Shown in pieces: positions 1-8,582 of a DNA stretch of 64,000 nt. The notes beneath the pieces were generated by a model. The model had not been told where the DNA came from. It did not search any database and worked only from the letters and a program-made list of their open reading frames with translations. Both the position numbers and the translations under genes were made by a program. Where the stretch lies: assembly GCF_000725385.1 (NCBI RefSeq), contig NZ_CP008884.1:4708758-4772757 (forward strand), read 5' to 3'. Position 1 is the first letter of the stretch. Each line of letters starts with the position of its first letter. The DNA is from Dyella japonica A8 (lineage in GTDB: Bacteria; Pseudomonadota; Gammaproteobacteria; Xanthomonadales; Rhodanobacteraceae).

Positions 1-922
1 CGCGGCTTTCCAGGTAGGCGTGCGCCTGGGCACCGTCACGCAGCGGGAAGCGCGCGGCGATGCGCGGCGTGAGCACGCCCTGGCGGATCTGCTCGAACAG
101 CGCCGCCGCGCGTTCGCGGCGCACCGCCGGGCCGGTCAGCACGTTCCACAGGTCGCCACCGGTCAAGGTCAGCGAGCGATCCATCAACAGACGTGGATCG
201 ACCGGTGCCGGGTCACCGGCCGCCATGCCATAGAACACCACGGTGCCACCGATGCGCGCTGCCGCCAGGCTGTCCGCCAAGGTGCGTCCGACCGAGTCGT
301 AGACGACGTTCGCGCCATGGCCGCCGGTCAGTACGCGTGCCGCGTCCACCCACTCGTCGTAGCCCACCGCGGCGTCGGCGCCCGCGCCGATCACGGCGTC
401 CCGCTTGACCTCACTGGAGGCGATGCCCAGCACCACCGCGCCTAGTGACTTGAGCATCTGCACCAGCAGCAGGCCAACGCCGCCCGCTGCGGCATGCACC
501 ACGGCGACATCGCCCGGGCGCACCACGAAACTGTCGGTGACCAGGTACTGCGCCGTCAGTCCCTGCAGCAGCACCGCCGCGGCCGTGTCGAATTCGATGT
601 CGTCGGGCAGCGGGATCAGGCGGTCGCGATCCACCGCCACCAGCTCCGCATTGGCATGGGCCATGTCGGCGAAGCCGACCCGGGTGCCGGCAGGGAAGCG
701 CGAGTCACCCACCTCCACCACGCCCGCCCCTTCGTACCCGAGCACCCAGGGAGCCTCGCCACTGAGGTGGTAATTGCCGTTACGGCGGTAAACGTCGGCG
801 AAGTTGAGCCCAACGCTCTTCATTCGCACCAGGACCTGGTCCGGCCGGGGTATCGGATCGGGGCGTTCGGTCCAGCGCAGCACGTCGGCGGTGCCAAAGC
901 GGTCAAAAGTGAGTGCGCGCAT
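1..922 (-). CDS. NADPH:quinone oxidoreductase, zinc-type alcohol dehydrogenase fold (3' end cut off by window)
   Basis: Reading the minus strand from an ATG at 922 gives about 307 residues that run off the left edge, so the C-terminus is missing. It starts MRALTFDRFG. It has the N-terminal GroES-like domain (VLVRMKSVGLNFADVYRRNG, ending near GYEGAGVVEVG) and a Rossmann segment with the nucleotide motif HAAAGGVGLLLVQ at about residues 143-155. The family uses NADPH to reduce quinones or alkenals in the cytoplasm. No structural-zinc cysteine cluster is visible, which favours a quinone oxidoreductase over a true alcohol dehydrogenase. It is transcribed divergently from the sulfotransferase gene to its right. 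The family is secure; the substrate is unknown. Confidence 0.85.
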   Translation of the reverse strand, partial: MRALTFDRFGTADVLRWTERPDPIPRPDQVLVRMKSVGLNFADVYRRNGNYHLSGEAPWVLGYEGAGVVEVGDSRFPAGTRVGFADMAHANAELVAVDRDRLIPLPDDIEFDTAAAVLLQGLTAQYLVTDSFVVRPGDVAVVHAAAGGVGLLLVQMLKSLGAVVLGIASSEVKRDAVIGAGADAAVGYDEWVDAARVLTGGHGANVVYDSVGRTLADSLAAARIGGTVVFYGMAAGDPAPVDPRLLMDRSLTLTGGDLWNVLTGPAVRRERAAALFEQIRQGVLTPRIAARFPLRDGAQAHAYLESR

Positions 923-1115
923 GGGCTTGTCCAGGCTGGGCAGCAGAGGATGACAGGTTTCCGGGCGAATTCACGGGGCCCGCGAGGCAAAACGTGACAC
1001 CCCATTCGCCATTTCCTTACGCGAAGCTGTATTTTTGGTCAACGAAGCGCAAATTCACGCGTTATACACCCCCACTGGCCATGCCGCCGCGGCCATTGCA
1101 CAGGGAGACAGCACC

Positions 1116-2036
1116 ATGCAGCGAACCTTTGTCGTGGGTTGCCCACGCTCCGGGACCACCATCGTCCAGGCTTTGCTGGCGCGACACCCTGCGATCTATA
1201 CGCTGCCGGAAACCGCCTTTTTCGAGCAATTGCACGGGGACCTGGCCTGGCGCTGGGGCGATGCCGGCGTGCAGCCGCGCCGGCGCCGCTGGCGCCAGGC
1301 GCTGGGCTTGACCCGCCGCGACATGCGCCAGACCTTTGCCGCCCTGCAGCTTCAGCTGGCCGGGTCGCGGCCATCGCTTCCCGCCGTGTATCACTGGCAC
1401 ACGCTGTCCCGGCGGTTCCTGCAGTTGCTGGATCATTCCGCCATCGCCGCGGGACGGGTGATGTGGCTGGAAAAAACCCCCAATCACCTGCTCTACATTC
1501 CTGAAATCGAAGCGCTGGCGCCGGATGCCCGCTTTGTCCACGTCGTGCGCCGGGGCATGGATGTGCTCGCGTCGCTGGCCGACGTCTACCTGCGCTTCGA
1601 AAACGACGATGCCTTCGGCGGCGGCACCGTGCACTGGGCACGCCGCTGGAACCGTGCCATGGACATCCATGCCCAGCATGTCGGCCGGCCCCATCATCAC
1701 TTCATCTTTCTGGAAGACTTGGTGCGCCAGCCGGACACCGAGTGGGCGCGCCTGTGCGCCTTCCTCGAACTACCGCCGGAAGCGCCGCTGGAGAGCGCCA
1801 GCCACCAGTCCATCGCGAACCTGAAGGACGAACCCTGGAAGGTCTCCGCCATCGAGGGCCAGGTGCGCGAGACCGACCGCAAGGTCGACAGCCTGTTCGG
1901 ACCCAAGCTGCAGCGCTGGCTGCTCGGCCGTCTCGCCTCCTACGATGAGCTGCGCGCGCAATGCCACGCCATTCGCACGCTGCCCGCATCCCGCTCGCGC
2001 AAGGCCTACGGCATGCAGGTGGCCGGCGTCGGCTGA
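1116..2036 (+). CDS. Sulfotransferase family protein (single domain, no TPR)
   Basis: This is a 306-residue protein. The 5'-phosphosulfate loop of PAPS-dependent sulfotransferases lies at the extreme N-terminus (GCPRSGTT, residues 8-15). The 3'-phosphate-binding region is seen at RFVHVVRRGMDVLASLADVY. The ATG at 1116 was chosen because CAGGGAGA lies just upstream and because the P-loop normally sits a few residues from the start; an in-frame GTG at 1035 adds 27 poorly conserved residues. The enzyme should transfer sulfate from PAPS to an unknown hydroxyl or tyrosine acceptor in the cytoplasm. It opens a cluster with three further sulfotransferases and a hydroxylase. Unlike those it has no TPR repeats and looks minimal. 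Confidence 0.85.
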   Translation: MQRTFVVGCPRSGTTIVQALLARHPAIYTLPETAFFEQLHGDLAWRWGDAGVQPRRRRWRQALGLTRRDMRQTFAALQLQLAGSRPSLPAVYHWHTLSRRFLQLLDHSAIAAGRVMWLEKTPNHLLYIPEIEALAPDARFVHVVRRGMDVLASLADVYLRFENDDAFGGGTVHWARRWNRAMDIHAQHVGRPHHHFIFLEDLVRQPDTEWARLCAFLELPPEAPLESASHQSIANLKDEPWKVSAIEGQVRETDRKVDSLFGPKLQRWLLGRLASYDELRAQCHAIRTLPASRSRKAYGMQVAGVG

Positions 2037-2048
2037 GCCACGCCCGGC

Positions 2049-3371
2049 TCAGCTCCCGGGCACCGAAACTTCGCTGGCGCGGTTGAAATCGCCGATGGTC
2101 TCGACCAGATCGGTCACCGCCAGGCGCTCCACCTCGGTGAGGTCGGGGTTCCAGCTATCCAGGATCACCACCACGCGCGTCCTGTCGCTGCGGTTCCAGG
2201 CCTCGTGCTCGAAGGTGTCGTCGAAGGTGACACAGCGGCCTTCCTGCCACTCGTGCAACTCGCCGCCGACATTGATCGCGCAGTCAGGCGGCACGATCAA
2301 CGGCAGGTGCGTGACCAGGCGCGTATTGGTGACGCCGCGATGCGGCAGGATGTGGGTACCCGGACGCAGCACCGAGAACAGGGTTTCCGGCGCATGGTCG
2401 CGGATGCGCACCAGCGGGATGCGCTCCAGCACGGCCGAGGTGCGTGGGCAACGCCGGTGGTGATCGTCGAAGCGATCGCCGTGGCGGTAGAAGAAATACG
2501 CGTCCCATGCCGCCGGCTGCACCCCGGAAGCGCTGAGGTGGCCGCTGAGTTCCTCGACGGTCTGATTGCCCAGGAACGGCTCCAGCGGCTGGTTCTCCGC
2601 GAGCACGTCACGCAGTTCCTCGCGAATGATGTCGGTGGCGTCCTCGAGTGCCGCCTGCCAGGGGAAGCGCTCCCTGCCGTAGTACGCCTGGCTCGGCACG
2701 CCCGGGAAATACAGGAACTTGGGCTTTTGTCGCGGATCGGGCAGGCTGGCCGGGCGCTCGCCCAGATAGATGGCCAGGCATTCCTCCACGCGCGCCAGGG
2801 ATGCCCGGCCGTAGCGCTCGCGCAGCGGTTCCAGCACGGCATCGAAGGTGCGCCGGCGACCGGCGTCGATGAAACGCATGGCGTGCTGCACCGGCTGCCG
2901 CAGTCCCGGCGCGGTGGTGGCGTCACTCATCCAGCGCCCCTCGGCCTGCGCCGAATTGACCGCGCCGAAGTACGCCAGCAGGGCGTGATGGGTATCCCCC
3001 AGTTGCTCCAGCGCCATGCCCAGGCGCAGGCGCGCGACGAACATGTGCGGCGCAAGGTCCAGGCAGCATCGCAGGCTTTCGGCCGCCCCCTGCAGGTCAC
3101 CCGTCATCGACTGCACCACGCCCAGCTGGTGCCACAGGTCGGGATGATCCGGGCGCGCCTTCACCGCCGCCTGCAGCATGGCCAGTGCCCGGTTCGCATC
3201 GCCCCTGGACACATGGCGGGCGGCCACGAACTGCAGAGCCTCGGCATCATCGGGCACCTGCTCGAGCAGGCGCGCGAAGTATTGCTCCGCCAGCGCCGCA
3301 TCGCCCTGCTTCAGTCCGTTGAGCGCCATTTCCCGCAGCGCCGACGCTGCCACTCCCACCCCGGTATTCAT
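2049..3371 (-). CDS. TPR-fused aspartyl/asparaginyl beta-hydroxylase family protein
   Basis: The 440 residues fall in two parts. The N-terminal half is helical TPR-like sequence (repeat motifs around DDAEALQFVAARHVSRGDANRAL and HPDLWHQLGVVQSMTGDLQGAA). The C-terminal half resembles the 2-oxoglutarate/Fe(II) aspartyl/asparaginyl beta-hydroxylase family, with candidate iron-binding histidines in PHRGVTNTRLVTHLP (about residue 340) and TFEHEAWN (about residue 385). The ATG at 3371 has GGGAG six bases upstream, better than the in-frame GTG at 3383. It is convergent with the small sulfotransferase and divergent from the next TPR-sulfotransferase. By analogy it would hydroxylate Asp or Asn side chains in a peptide or protein. 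The substrate is not identifiable here. Confidence 0.82.
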   Translation of the reverse strand: MNTGVGVAASALREMALNGLKQGDAALAEQYFARLLEQVPDDAEALQFVAARHVSRGDANRALAMLQAAVKARPDHPDLWHQLGVVQSMTGDLQGAAESLRCCLDLAPHMFVARLRLGMALEQLGDTHHALLAYFGAVNSAQAEGRWMSDATTAPGLRQPVQHAMRFIDAGRRRTFDAVLEPLRERYGRASLARVEECLAIYLGERPASLPDPRQKPKFLYFPGVPSQAYYGRERFPWQAALEDATDIIREELRDVLAENQPLEPFLGNQTVEELSGHLSASGVQPAAWDAYFFYRHGDRFDDHHRRCPRTSAVLERIPLVRIRDHAPETLFSVLRPGTHILPHRGVTNTRLVTHLPLIVPPDCAINVGGELHEWQEGRCVTFDDTFEHEAWNRSDRTRVVVILDSWNPDLTEVERLAVTDLVETIGDFNRASEVSVPGS

Positions 3372-3530
3372 CGTTGCTCCCACCGCTTGCTACATCATGC
3401 TTTTCATGGAACGCCGGGGTCCCCACCACGGCGCATGTGGGCATAATAGACGCGTTTTGACGGGCCGCACGCGCTTTTTTCACCAGCGGGAAGCGACGCC
3501 GCGGAAGTCACTTCCTGGATCGGGCCATTG

Positions 3531-5111
3531 ATGAATTCGCGACTGCAAGGGTTAGGGCCATCGGCCACCCAACAAGTGATGACCGCCGCCCAGGCACTCG
3601 ATGCCGGGCGCGCCGACGAAGCCGACCGCCAGCTGGAGCGCGTGCTCGCGGCCTACCCCGATCATCCCGAAGTGTTGCGCATGAAGGCCGGCATCCACAG
3701 CCTGCGCGGTCGGCACAACGACGCCGTGCAACTGATGCGGCGGGCTCTGGCGCAGCGTCCGCAGGACGCGCTTTACCACAATACGCTGGGCTCCCTGCTC
3801 GGCGCAGCGGGCGACTATGAAGGAGCCATCGGCGCCCTGAGCCGCACTTGCGAACTCGAACCCGGGCTGGCCATGGCCTGGTACAACCTCGGCGTCATGC
3901 TTACCAAGTCGGTGCGCAACGAAGAGGCCACCGAGGCGCTGCAGCAGGCGCTGAAACGGGAGCCCGGCCACGTCGCCGCACGCGCGCTGCTGGCAAACCT
4001 GCTGCGTACGCGCGGCCATGTGGATGAAGCGGCGGCGGAATATCGCCGCATCATTGCGCTGCGCCCCAGCTTCGGCCTGGCCTGGTGGGGCTTGGCCGAC
4101 CTGCGCACGCAGCGTTTCGATGCCCAAGACGTGGCGCAGATGCAGGCCGCGCTGGAACGTCCCGATGCCACCGAGAACGACCGCATAGCGATCGGCTTCG
4201 CCCTCGCCCGGGCTTTCGACGACGAGGGTCAATACGCCCGTTCGCTCGATGCACTGGCGCGCGCCAACGCCACCGCACGCCGCTACCAGGCCTGGGATGC
4301 GCCGCTCTTCTCCACCGGCGTTGCGTCGGTCGCCGATGCATTCGATCCACCACCTGCCGGCAGCAAGGCCGCGCTGGGCAGCGAGGTCATCTTCATCACC
4401 AGCCTGCCGCGTTCGGGCTCCACGCTGGTCGAACAGATTCTCGCCTCGCACTCTTCCGTGGAGGGCGCGGGCGAATTGCCGGACCTGCCGCGCGTGCTTG
4501 CGGAGGAAACGCAGCGACTGGGCGGCAAGCCCATTCCACAGTGGGCGCGCGAGGCCACGCCAGAAGACTGGCAGCGGCTGGGCCAGCGTTATCTCGACCG
4601 CACCGCGCACTGGCGCCGCGAACGTCCGGTGTTTACCGACAAGCTGCCCAACAACTGGATCTACATCGGCGCCATCCGCGCCATGCTCCCCGGCGCGCGT
4701 GTCATTGCCGTGCGGCGCGATCCACTGGAGACCTGCTTCTCCTGCTATCGCCAACCGCTGGATGCGGCCAACGGATACAGCCGCAGCTTTGACGACCTGG
4801 CCAGCTTCTGGCGCGACTTCGACCGCAGCGTGTCGCGCGGTGCGGCGCTGCATCCGGGCCACGTCCGCGAGCACAGTTACGAAGCCATGGTGACCGACCC
4901 GGAAACGCAGATCCGCGAGTTGCTGGCGTTCTGCGGCTTGCCGTTCGAAGAAGCCTGCCTGAACTTCCACGAGAACCGGCGCGTGGTGCGCTCGCCCAGC
5001 GCCACCCAGGTACGCCAGCCCATGCGCAAAGACACGGCTCGCTCGCATCGCTACGGTGCGCTGCTCAACCCGCTGCGCGCGGCGCTGGGCTTACCGGCCT
5101 TCAGCGAATGA
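3531..5111 (+). CDS. Tetratricopeptide repeat sulfotransferase (first of tandem pair)
   Basis: This is a 526-residue protein. About 250 N-terminal residues are consecutive TPR units (for example ALYHNTLGSLLGAAGDYEGA and AMAWYNLGVMLTKSVRNEEA), a protein-interaction solenoid. A sulfotransferase domain follows, with the PAPS loop SLPRSGSTLVEQ near residue 290 and a second motif ARVIAVRRDPLETCFSCY. The start is the ATG at 3531; a TTG directly before it is also possible. The stop codon overlaps the next gene's ATG (ATGA at 5108-5111), so the two are translationally coupled. The likely role is sulfation of a protein or peptide docked on the TPR arm. The acceptor is unknown. Confidence 0.88.
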   Translation: MNSRLQGLGPSATQQVMTAAQALDAGRADEADRQLERVLAAYPDHPEVLRMKAGIHSLRGRHNDAVQLMRRALAQRPQDALYHNTLGSLLGAAGDYEGAIGALSRTCELEPGLAMAWYNLGVMLTKSVRNEEATEALQQALKREPGHVAARALLANLLRTRGHVDEAAAEYRRIIALRPSFGLAWWGLADLRTQRFDAQDVAQMQAALERPDATENDRIAIGFALARAFDDEGQYARSLDALARANATARRYQAWDAPLFSTGVASVADAFDPPPAGSKAALGSEVIFITSLPRSGSTLVEQILASHSSVEGAGELPDLPRVLAEETQRLGGKPIPQWAREATPEDWQRLGQRYLDRTAHWRRERPVFTDKLPNNWIYIGAIRAMLPGARVIAVRRDPLETCFSCYRQPLDAANGYSRSFDDLASFWRDFDRSVSRGAALHPGHVREHSYEAMVTDPETQIRELLAFCGLPFEEACLNFHENRRVVRSPSATQVRQPMRKDTARSHRYGALLNPLRAALGLPAFSE

Positions 5112-6682
5112 CACTTGGCACAACGCCCCCGGGGAATGTGCCTGCCCTTCTGACTGCGCTAACCTCCTCGCCGCAGGCCGAATGGCTGGTGCAGGGACGC
5201 ACCCTCGCCTTGCACGGCGATGTTGCCGGCGCGCTCGCCGTGTTCGAGGCAGCAGCGGTGCGGTTTCCCGATTCGGCCGACATCCTTCTCGGACTTGCGG
5301 GGCTGCTCTGGCAGACGGGACAGGTCAAGCGCGCAGAAGCCCTGCTGAGTGCCAGGCTGCAGACACACCCCGGGGATGACGGCACAGCCTTCCTGCTCGC
5401 TTCGCTGCTGCGCGAGCAGGGGCGTCTCGCGGCCGTCGGCAGCACGCTGCGCACGGTGTTCGAACATGCCATGCATGATGTCGACACGGTGATCCGCGCG
5501 GTGGAGATGCTTGACGACTATGGTCGCCAGGGTGATGCGCTCGCCATCTGCGAGAGGGCCATCGACGGTGGCGCGGATGATCCGCGCCTGCACGCTTATG
5601 CCGGCATGCTGGGCATCCAGCTGGGGCGCTTCGAGCAGACGCGCGCGCATTACATGCGCGCGCTGGCGCAGACACCGGATGCCGTGGACTGGAACATCCC
5701 CCTGGGACTGGCCGGGCTGCAGCGCTACGCCAGTGCAGGGCATCCCGATTTCGCTTTCTTCCATGCCACGCTGGAGCGCCAGGGCCTTCGCGACGACACA
5801 CGGCGCGGCATCCTGTTCGCGCTGGGCAAGGCGCACGACGACCTGGGCGACTTCGCGACGGCGGCGGATTACCTGCGGCACGCCAATGCCATGGCCCACG
5901 CTGCCGCCAACTGGTCGCGCAAGCGGTGGAAGCGGAGCATCGAGGCACGCCTCGCCGCACCCGCGCATGCAGTGACGCTGCCGCATCCACAGGACTGGAC
6001 GCCCGTCTTCATCGTCGGCGCCCCCCGCTCGGGCACCACGCTGCTGGCGCAACATCTGGCCCGCTATCCGGACGTGAAAAACCGTGGCGAGCTGGGCTGG
6101 CTGGAGTTCTGGGAGCAGCGGCTCTCGTCGGCCTCGCCATCGCGCCGGCAACGGGAGGAAGCCGCGGCCCAGTACGAGCGCCAGCTGCGGCAGGACGATG
6201 GCAGCGCGCGCTGGTACATCGACAAGCAACCGCTGAACCTGCTTCGCGTGGACCTGGCCATGGCCCTGTGGCCGAACGCACGGTTCATCCACTGCGAGCG
6301 CGATGCGCGCGACACGGCCTTGTCGCTATGGTCGCAATCGTTCCACGACCCGGCCCACGATTACGCCTACGACATGGGTGACATCGCCGCCGTCATCGGC
6401 GACTGCCGGCGCCTCGCGGCACACTGGCGCAAGCGCTACCCGGCATCGTTCCTGAGCATCTCCTACGAGCAGTTCGTCGGCGCCCCCGAGGAAACGCTGG
6501 ATGCCATGGCGCAATGGCTGGGTATCACAGCGCCGCCAGCGCCCGCCCGACAGGCAGCGCAGGAAAGCATTGCCACCGCCAGCGCCTGGCAGGCGCGGCA
6601 GGCGGTATATACGAGCTCGGCGGGACGCTGGCAGAACTACGCCCCTTATCTTCCCGAGCTGCTTGCCCTGCCCCGCTCCTAA
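5108..6682 (+). CDS. Tetratricopeptide repeat sulfotransferase (second of tandem pair)
   Basis: The 524 residues show the same architecture as the upstream gene: a degenerate TPR region over roughly 290 residues (HGDVAGALAVFEAAAVRFPDS and similar), then a sulfotransferase domain. PAPS contacts are GAPRSGTTLLAQ near residue 304 and NARFIHCERDARDTALSLW. The start codon overlaps the preceding stop by four bases, so expression is coupled. The acceptor-side sequence differs clearly from its neighbour, so the two probably act on different acceptors or positions rather than being a fresh duplicate. It converges on the minus-strand third TPR-sulfotransferase, with only 11 bases between stop codons. 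Confidence 0.87.
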   Translation: MTLGTTPPGNVPALLTALTSSPQAEWLVQGRTLALHGDVAGALAVFEAAAVRFPDSADILLGLAGLLWQTGQVKRAEALLSARLQTHPGDDGTAFLLASLLREQGRLAAVGSTLRTVFEHAMHDVDTVIRAVEMLDDYGRQGDALAICERAIDGGADDPRLHAYAGMLGIQLGRFEQTRAHYMRALAQTPDAVDWNIPLGLAGLQRYASAGHPDFAFFHATLERQGLRDDTRRGILFALGKAHDDLGDFATAADYLRHANAMAHAAANWSRKRWKRSIEARLAAPAHAVTLPHPQDWTPVFIVGAPRSGTTLLAQHLARYPDVKNRGELGWLEFWEQRLSSASPSRRQREEAAAQYERQLRQDDGSARWYIDKQPLNLLRVDLAMALWPNARFIHCERDARDTALSLWSQSFHDPAHDYAYDMGDIAAVIGDCRRLAAHWRKRYPASFLSISYEQFVGAPEETLDAMAQWLGITAPPAPARQAAQESIATASAWQARQAVYTSSAGRWQNYAPYLPELLALPRS

Positions 6683-6693
6683 GCCACTGCGGT

Positions 6694-8517
6694 TCAGGAG
6701 CCTGCGTAGCCCCAGTGCCGCAACATCGGTTCGAGCACCGGCAGCACCGGTTCGAAGTACTCGCGATACCGCTGCCAGCGCCCCACGCCACGGCGGTTCA
6801 CCGGCTCGATCACCTGCGAGTAACTGGGTGTGGCGATATACGCCTTGCCGCGCGCATGCCGGTCGAACTGCAGCATGGGCGCGACATCGTCGAGTTCGAG
6901 GAACGCGGCAATGCGCGACACCTGCGCGGGAAAATCATCGACCAGGTCTTCATAGCGCGACACCATCACGGACGGCTTGAAAACCTGCACATCGTCCAGC
7001 CAACGCTGCATGGTTTCCGCGTAGGCACGCGCCAGACGCTCCAGCGTGCTGCACGCCGCCGCGAGGGTGCTGGCACGGAAGTTCTGCATGTAGCAGCTGA
7101 GGATCACATCGCAGGGATGGCGCACGGCCAGGATGAACTTCGACTCGGGAAACAGCCTGACCATCATCGGCAGCCAGAGCATGTTCAACGGATTCTTGTC
7201 GACCAGCCGCAGATCCCAGTTCCGCTCGATGCGCTCGCCCACCATCGTGTTGTAGCGCTTGCGCAGCTCGTCGCAATCGAACTGCCGCAGGACGCTGAGG
7301 TCATCCAGGATGCGTCGGTCGTGCTGGCCCAGGATACCCGCCAGGCGATTGAAGAATGGGTTTTCGTCCATGGACTGCAGCGCGGGATGCGCATCCAGCA
7401 TCTGCTCGAGCAGGGTCGTTCCCGAACGCGGGAAACCCACCACGAAGACCGGTGAATCACGCATCTCCGGCGCGATGTACTTCGGCCAGCGCGCGAACTG
7501 CTCCGCCGAGACGCGCGGCGCATCCATCGGCATGGCGGGCGCGCCGGGCGCGTAGAACTCCGGCGAGTCGTAACGGCGCTCGTCCGCTTCCCGCTCGTGC
7601 GCCACGCGCAGGGCATCCATCGCTTCGCTGGTGTCGCCCAGCTTGTCGTAGGCCGAGGCGAGCTGGAAATAGTGGTTGTAATCGGTGTCGGACTCCGGCC
7701 CCGCCTGCACCAGCAGGTCGCGCGCCGCCGCTGCATCCTTACCGCGCATGGCAAGCGTGGCTTCGACGTGGAGCCCTCGGATGCGCTGGAGTTCGGAGCT
7801 GCCGGAGCCGGCCTGCATCACCGGTGCGAGAACCGCATGAGCAGCATCCAGGCGATTGCGCCGTTCGTAGAGATGCGCCAGCTGCACGCGCGCCTCATGA
7901 TGATCCGGGTGGCGTGCCAACAAGTCTTCAAGGAGTTCGGTGGCGCCCGGTATCTCGTTGTTCTGGGTCAGTACTTCGGCCAGTTCCAGTTGCAGCGCAT
8001 CGTCGTTGACCGGCACGCTCAGGCGCCAGTGACGCAACAGGTCCGTGGCTCCCTCGTAATCCTGGCAACGACAGCAGGCGCGCGCCGCTTCCACGCGCGC
8101 GCGCAGGGATTCGGGTTGCTTCTCCACCGCGTCGAGCAACAGGTCGCGTGCCGCCAGATACTCGTGCATCTGAATCAGCGTCGCGCCAAGCTGGCTCCTG
8201 GCGGTGGCGTTTGCGGGATCAAGGTCGAGCGCTTTGGCATAGGCGTCCGCGGCAGCCTTCAGATCACCGGAACCCACCAGCGCCGTTGCGTAGTTGTTCC
8301 AGTATTCACTGCTGAGGGGTTGCACGCGGGTCAGCTCCGCATAGACCGGTGCGGCGTCCTGCGGGCGTCCCTGCATATGCAGGCTGATCGCCAGCAGAAG
8401 CAGAAGGTTTTCATCGCTGGGCGATGCATCGAGCGCGGTGCGGCTCAGTTGTTCCGCACGGCCGAGGTCGCCCGCCTGGATGGCGGCGACGATCTGTTGG
8501 GTTTGCACTGGGGACAT
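6694..8517 (-). CDS. Tetratricopeptide repeat sulfotransferase, downstream of TonB receptor
   Basis: This is a 607-residue protein with a long TPR solenoid (about residues 5-340; for example SSEYWNNYATALVGSGDLKAA, DYNHYFQLASAYDKLGDTSEA). A sulfotransferase domain follows. It has the loop GFPRSGTTLLEQML near residue 360, a DKNPLNMLWLP segment and the 3'-phosphate motif SKFILAVRHPCDVILSCY. The start at 8517 (MSPVQTQQ) removes an upstream open stretch that overlaps the terminator and the TonB gene end. The gene lies 65 bases after the TonB receptor on the same strand, with a strong hairpin terminator between them, so it may be read only by partial read-through or its own promoter. TonB-receptor plus TPR-sulfotransferase pairs are, to my knowledge, common in Xanthomonadales. 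Confidence 0.88.
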   Translation of the reverse strand: MSPVQTQQIVAAIQAGDLGRAEQLSRTALDASPSDENLLLLLAISLHMQGRPQDAAPVYAELTRVQPLSSEYWNNYATALVGSGDLKAAADAYAKALDLDPANATARSQLGATLIQMHEYLAARDLLLDAVEKQPESLRARVEAARACCRCQDYEGATDLLRHWRLSVPVNDDALQLELAEVLTQNNEIPGATELLEDLLARHPDHHEARVQLAHLYERRNRLDAAHAVLAPVMQAGSGSSELQRIRGLHVEATLAMRGKDAAAARDLLVQAGPESDTDYNHYFQLASAYDKLGDTSEAMDALRVAHEREADERRYDSPEFYAPGAPAMPMDAPRVSAEQFARWPKYIAPEMRDSPVFVVGFPRSGTTLLEQMLDAHPALQSMDENPFFNRLAGILGQHDRRILDDLSVLRQFDCDELRKRYNTMVGERIERNWDLRLVDKNPLNMLWLPMMVRLFPESKFILAVRHPCDVILSCYMQNFRASTLAAACSTLERLARAYAETMQRWLDDVQVFKPSVMVSRYEDLVDDFPAQVSRIAAFLELDDVAPMLQFDRHARGKAYIATPSYSQVIEPVNRRGVGRWQRYREYFEPVLPVLEPMLRHWGYAGS

Positions 8518-8522
8518 ACCGT

Positions 8523-8557
8523 CAGAAAAAAGGGCCGCGTGATGATCACGCGGCCCC
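8523..8557 (-). terminator. Rho-independent terminator after TonB receptor
   Basis: On the minus strand GGGCCGCGTGAT is followed immediately by its complement ATCACGCGGCCC and then by six T residues. It lies 26 bases after the TonB receptor stop and just before the start codon of the downstream TPR-sulfotransferase. Confidence 0.9.
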
Positions 8558-8582
8558 AAGGTTAACGCCTTATACCTTCGAC

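Noticed and set aside
3442-3447. CATAAT as a promoter -10 between the hydroxylase and TPR-sulfotransferase genes
   Set aside because: No acceptable -35 hexamer lies at the right distance on either strand.
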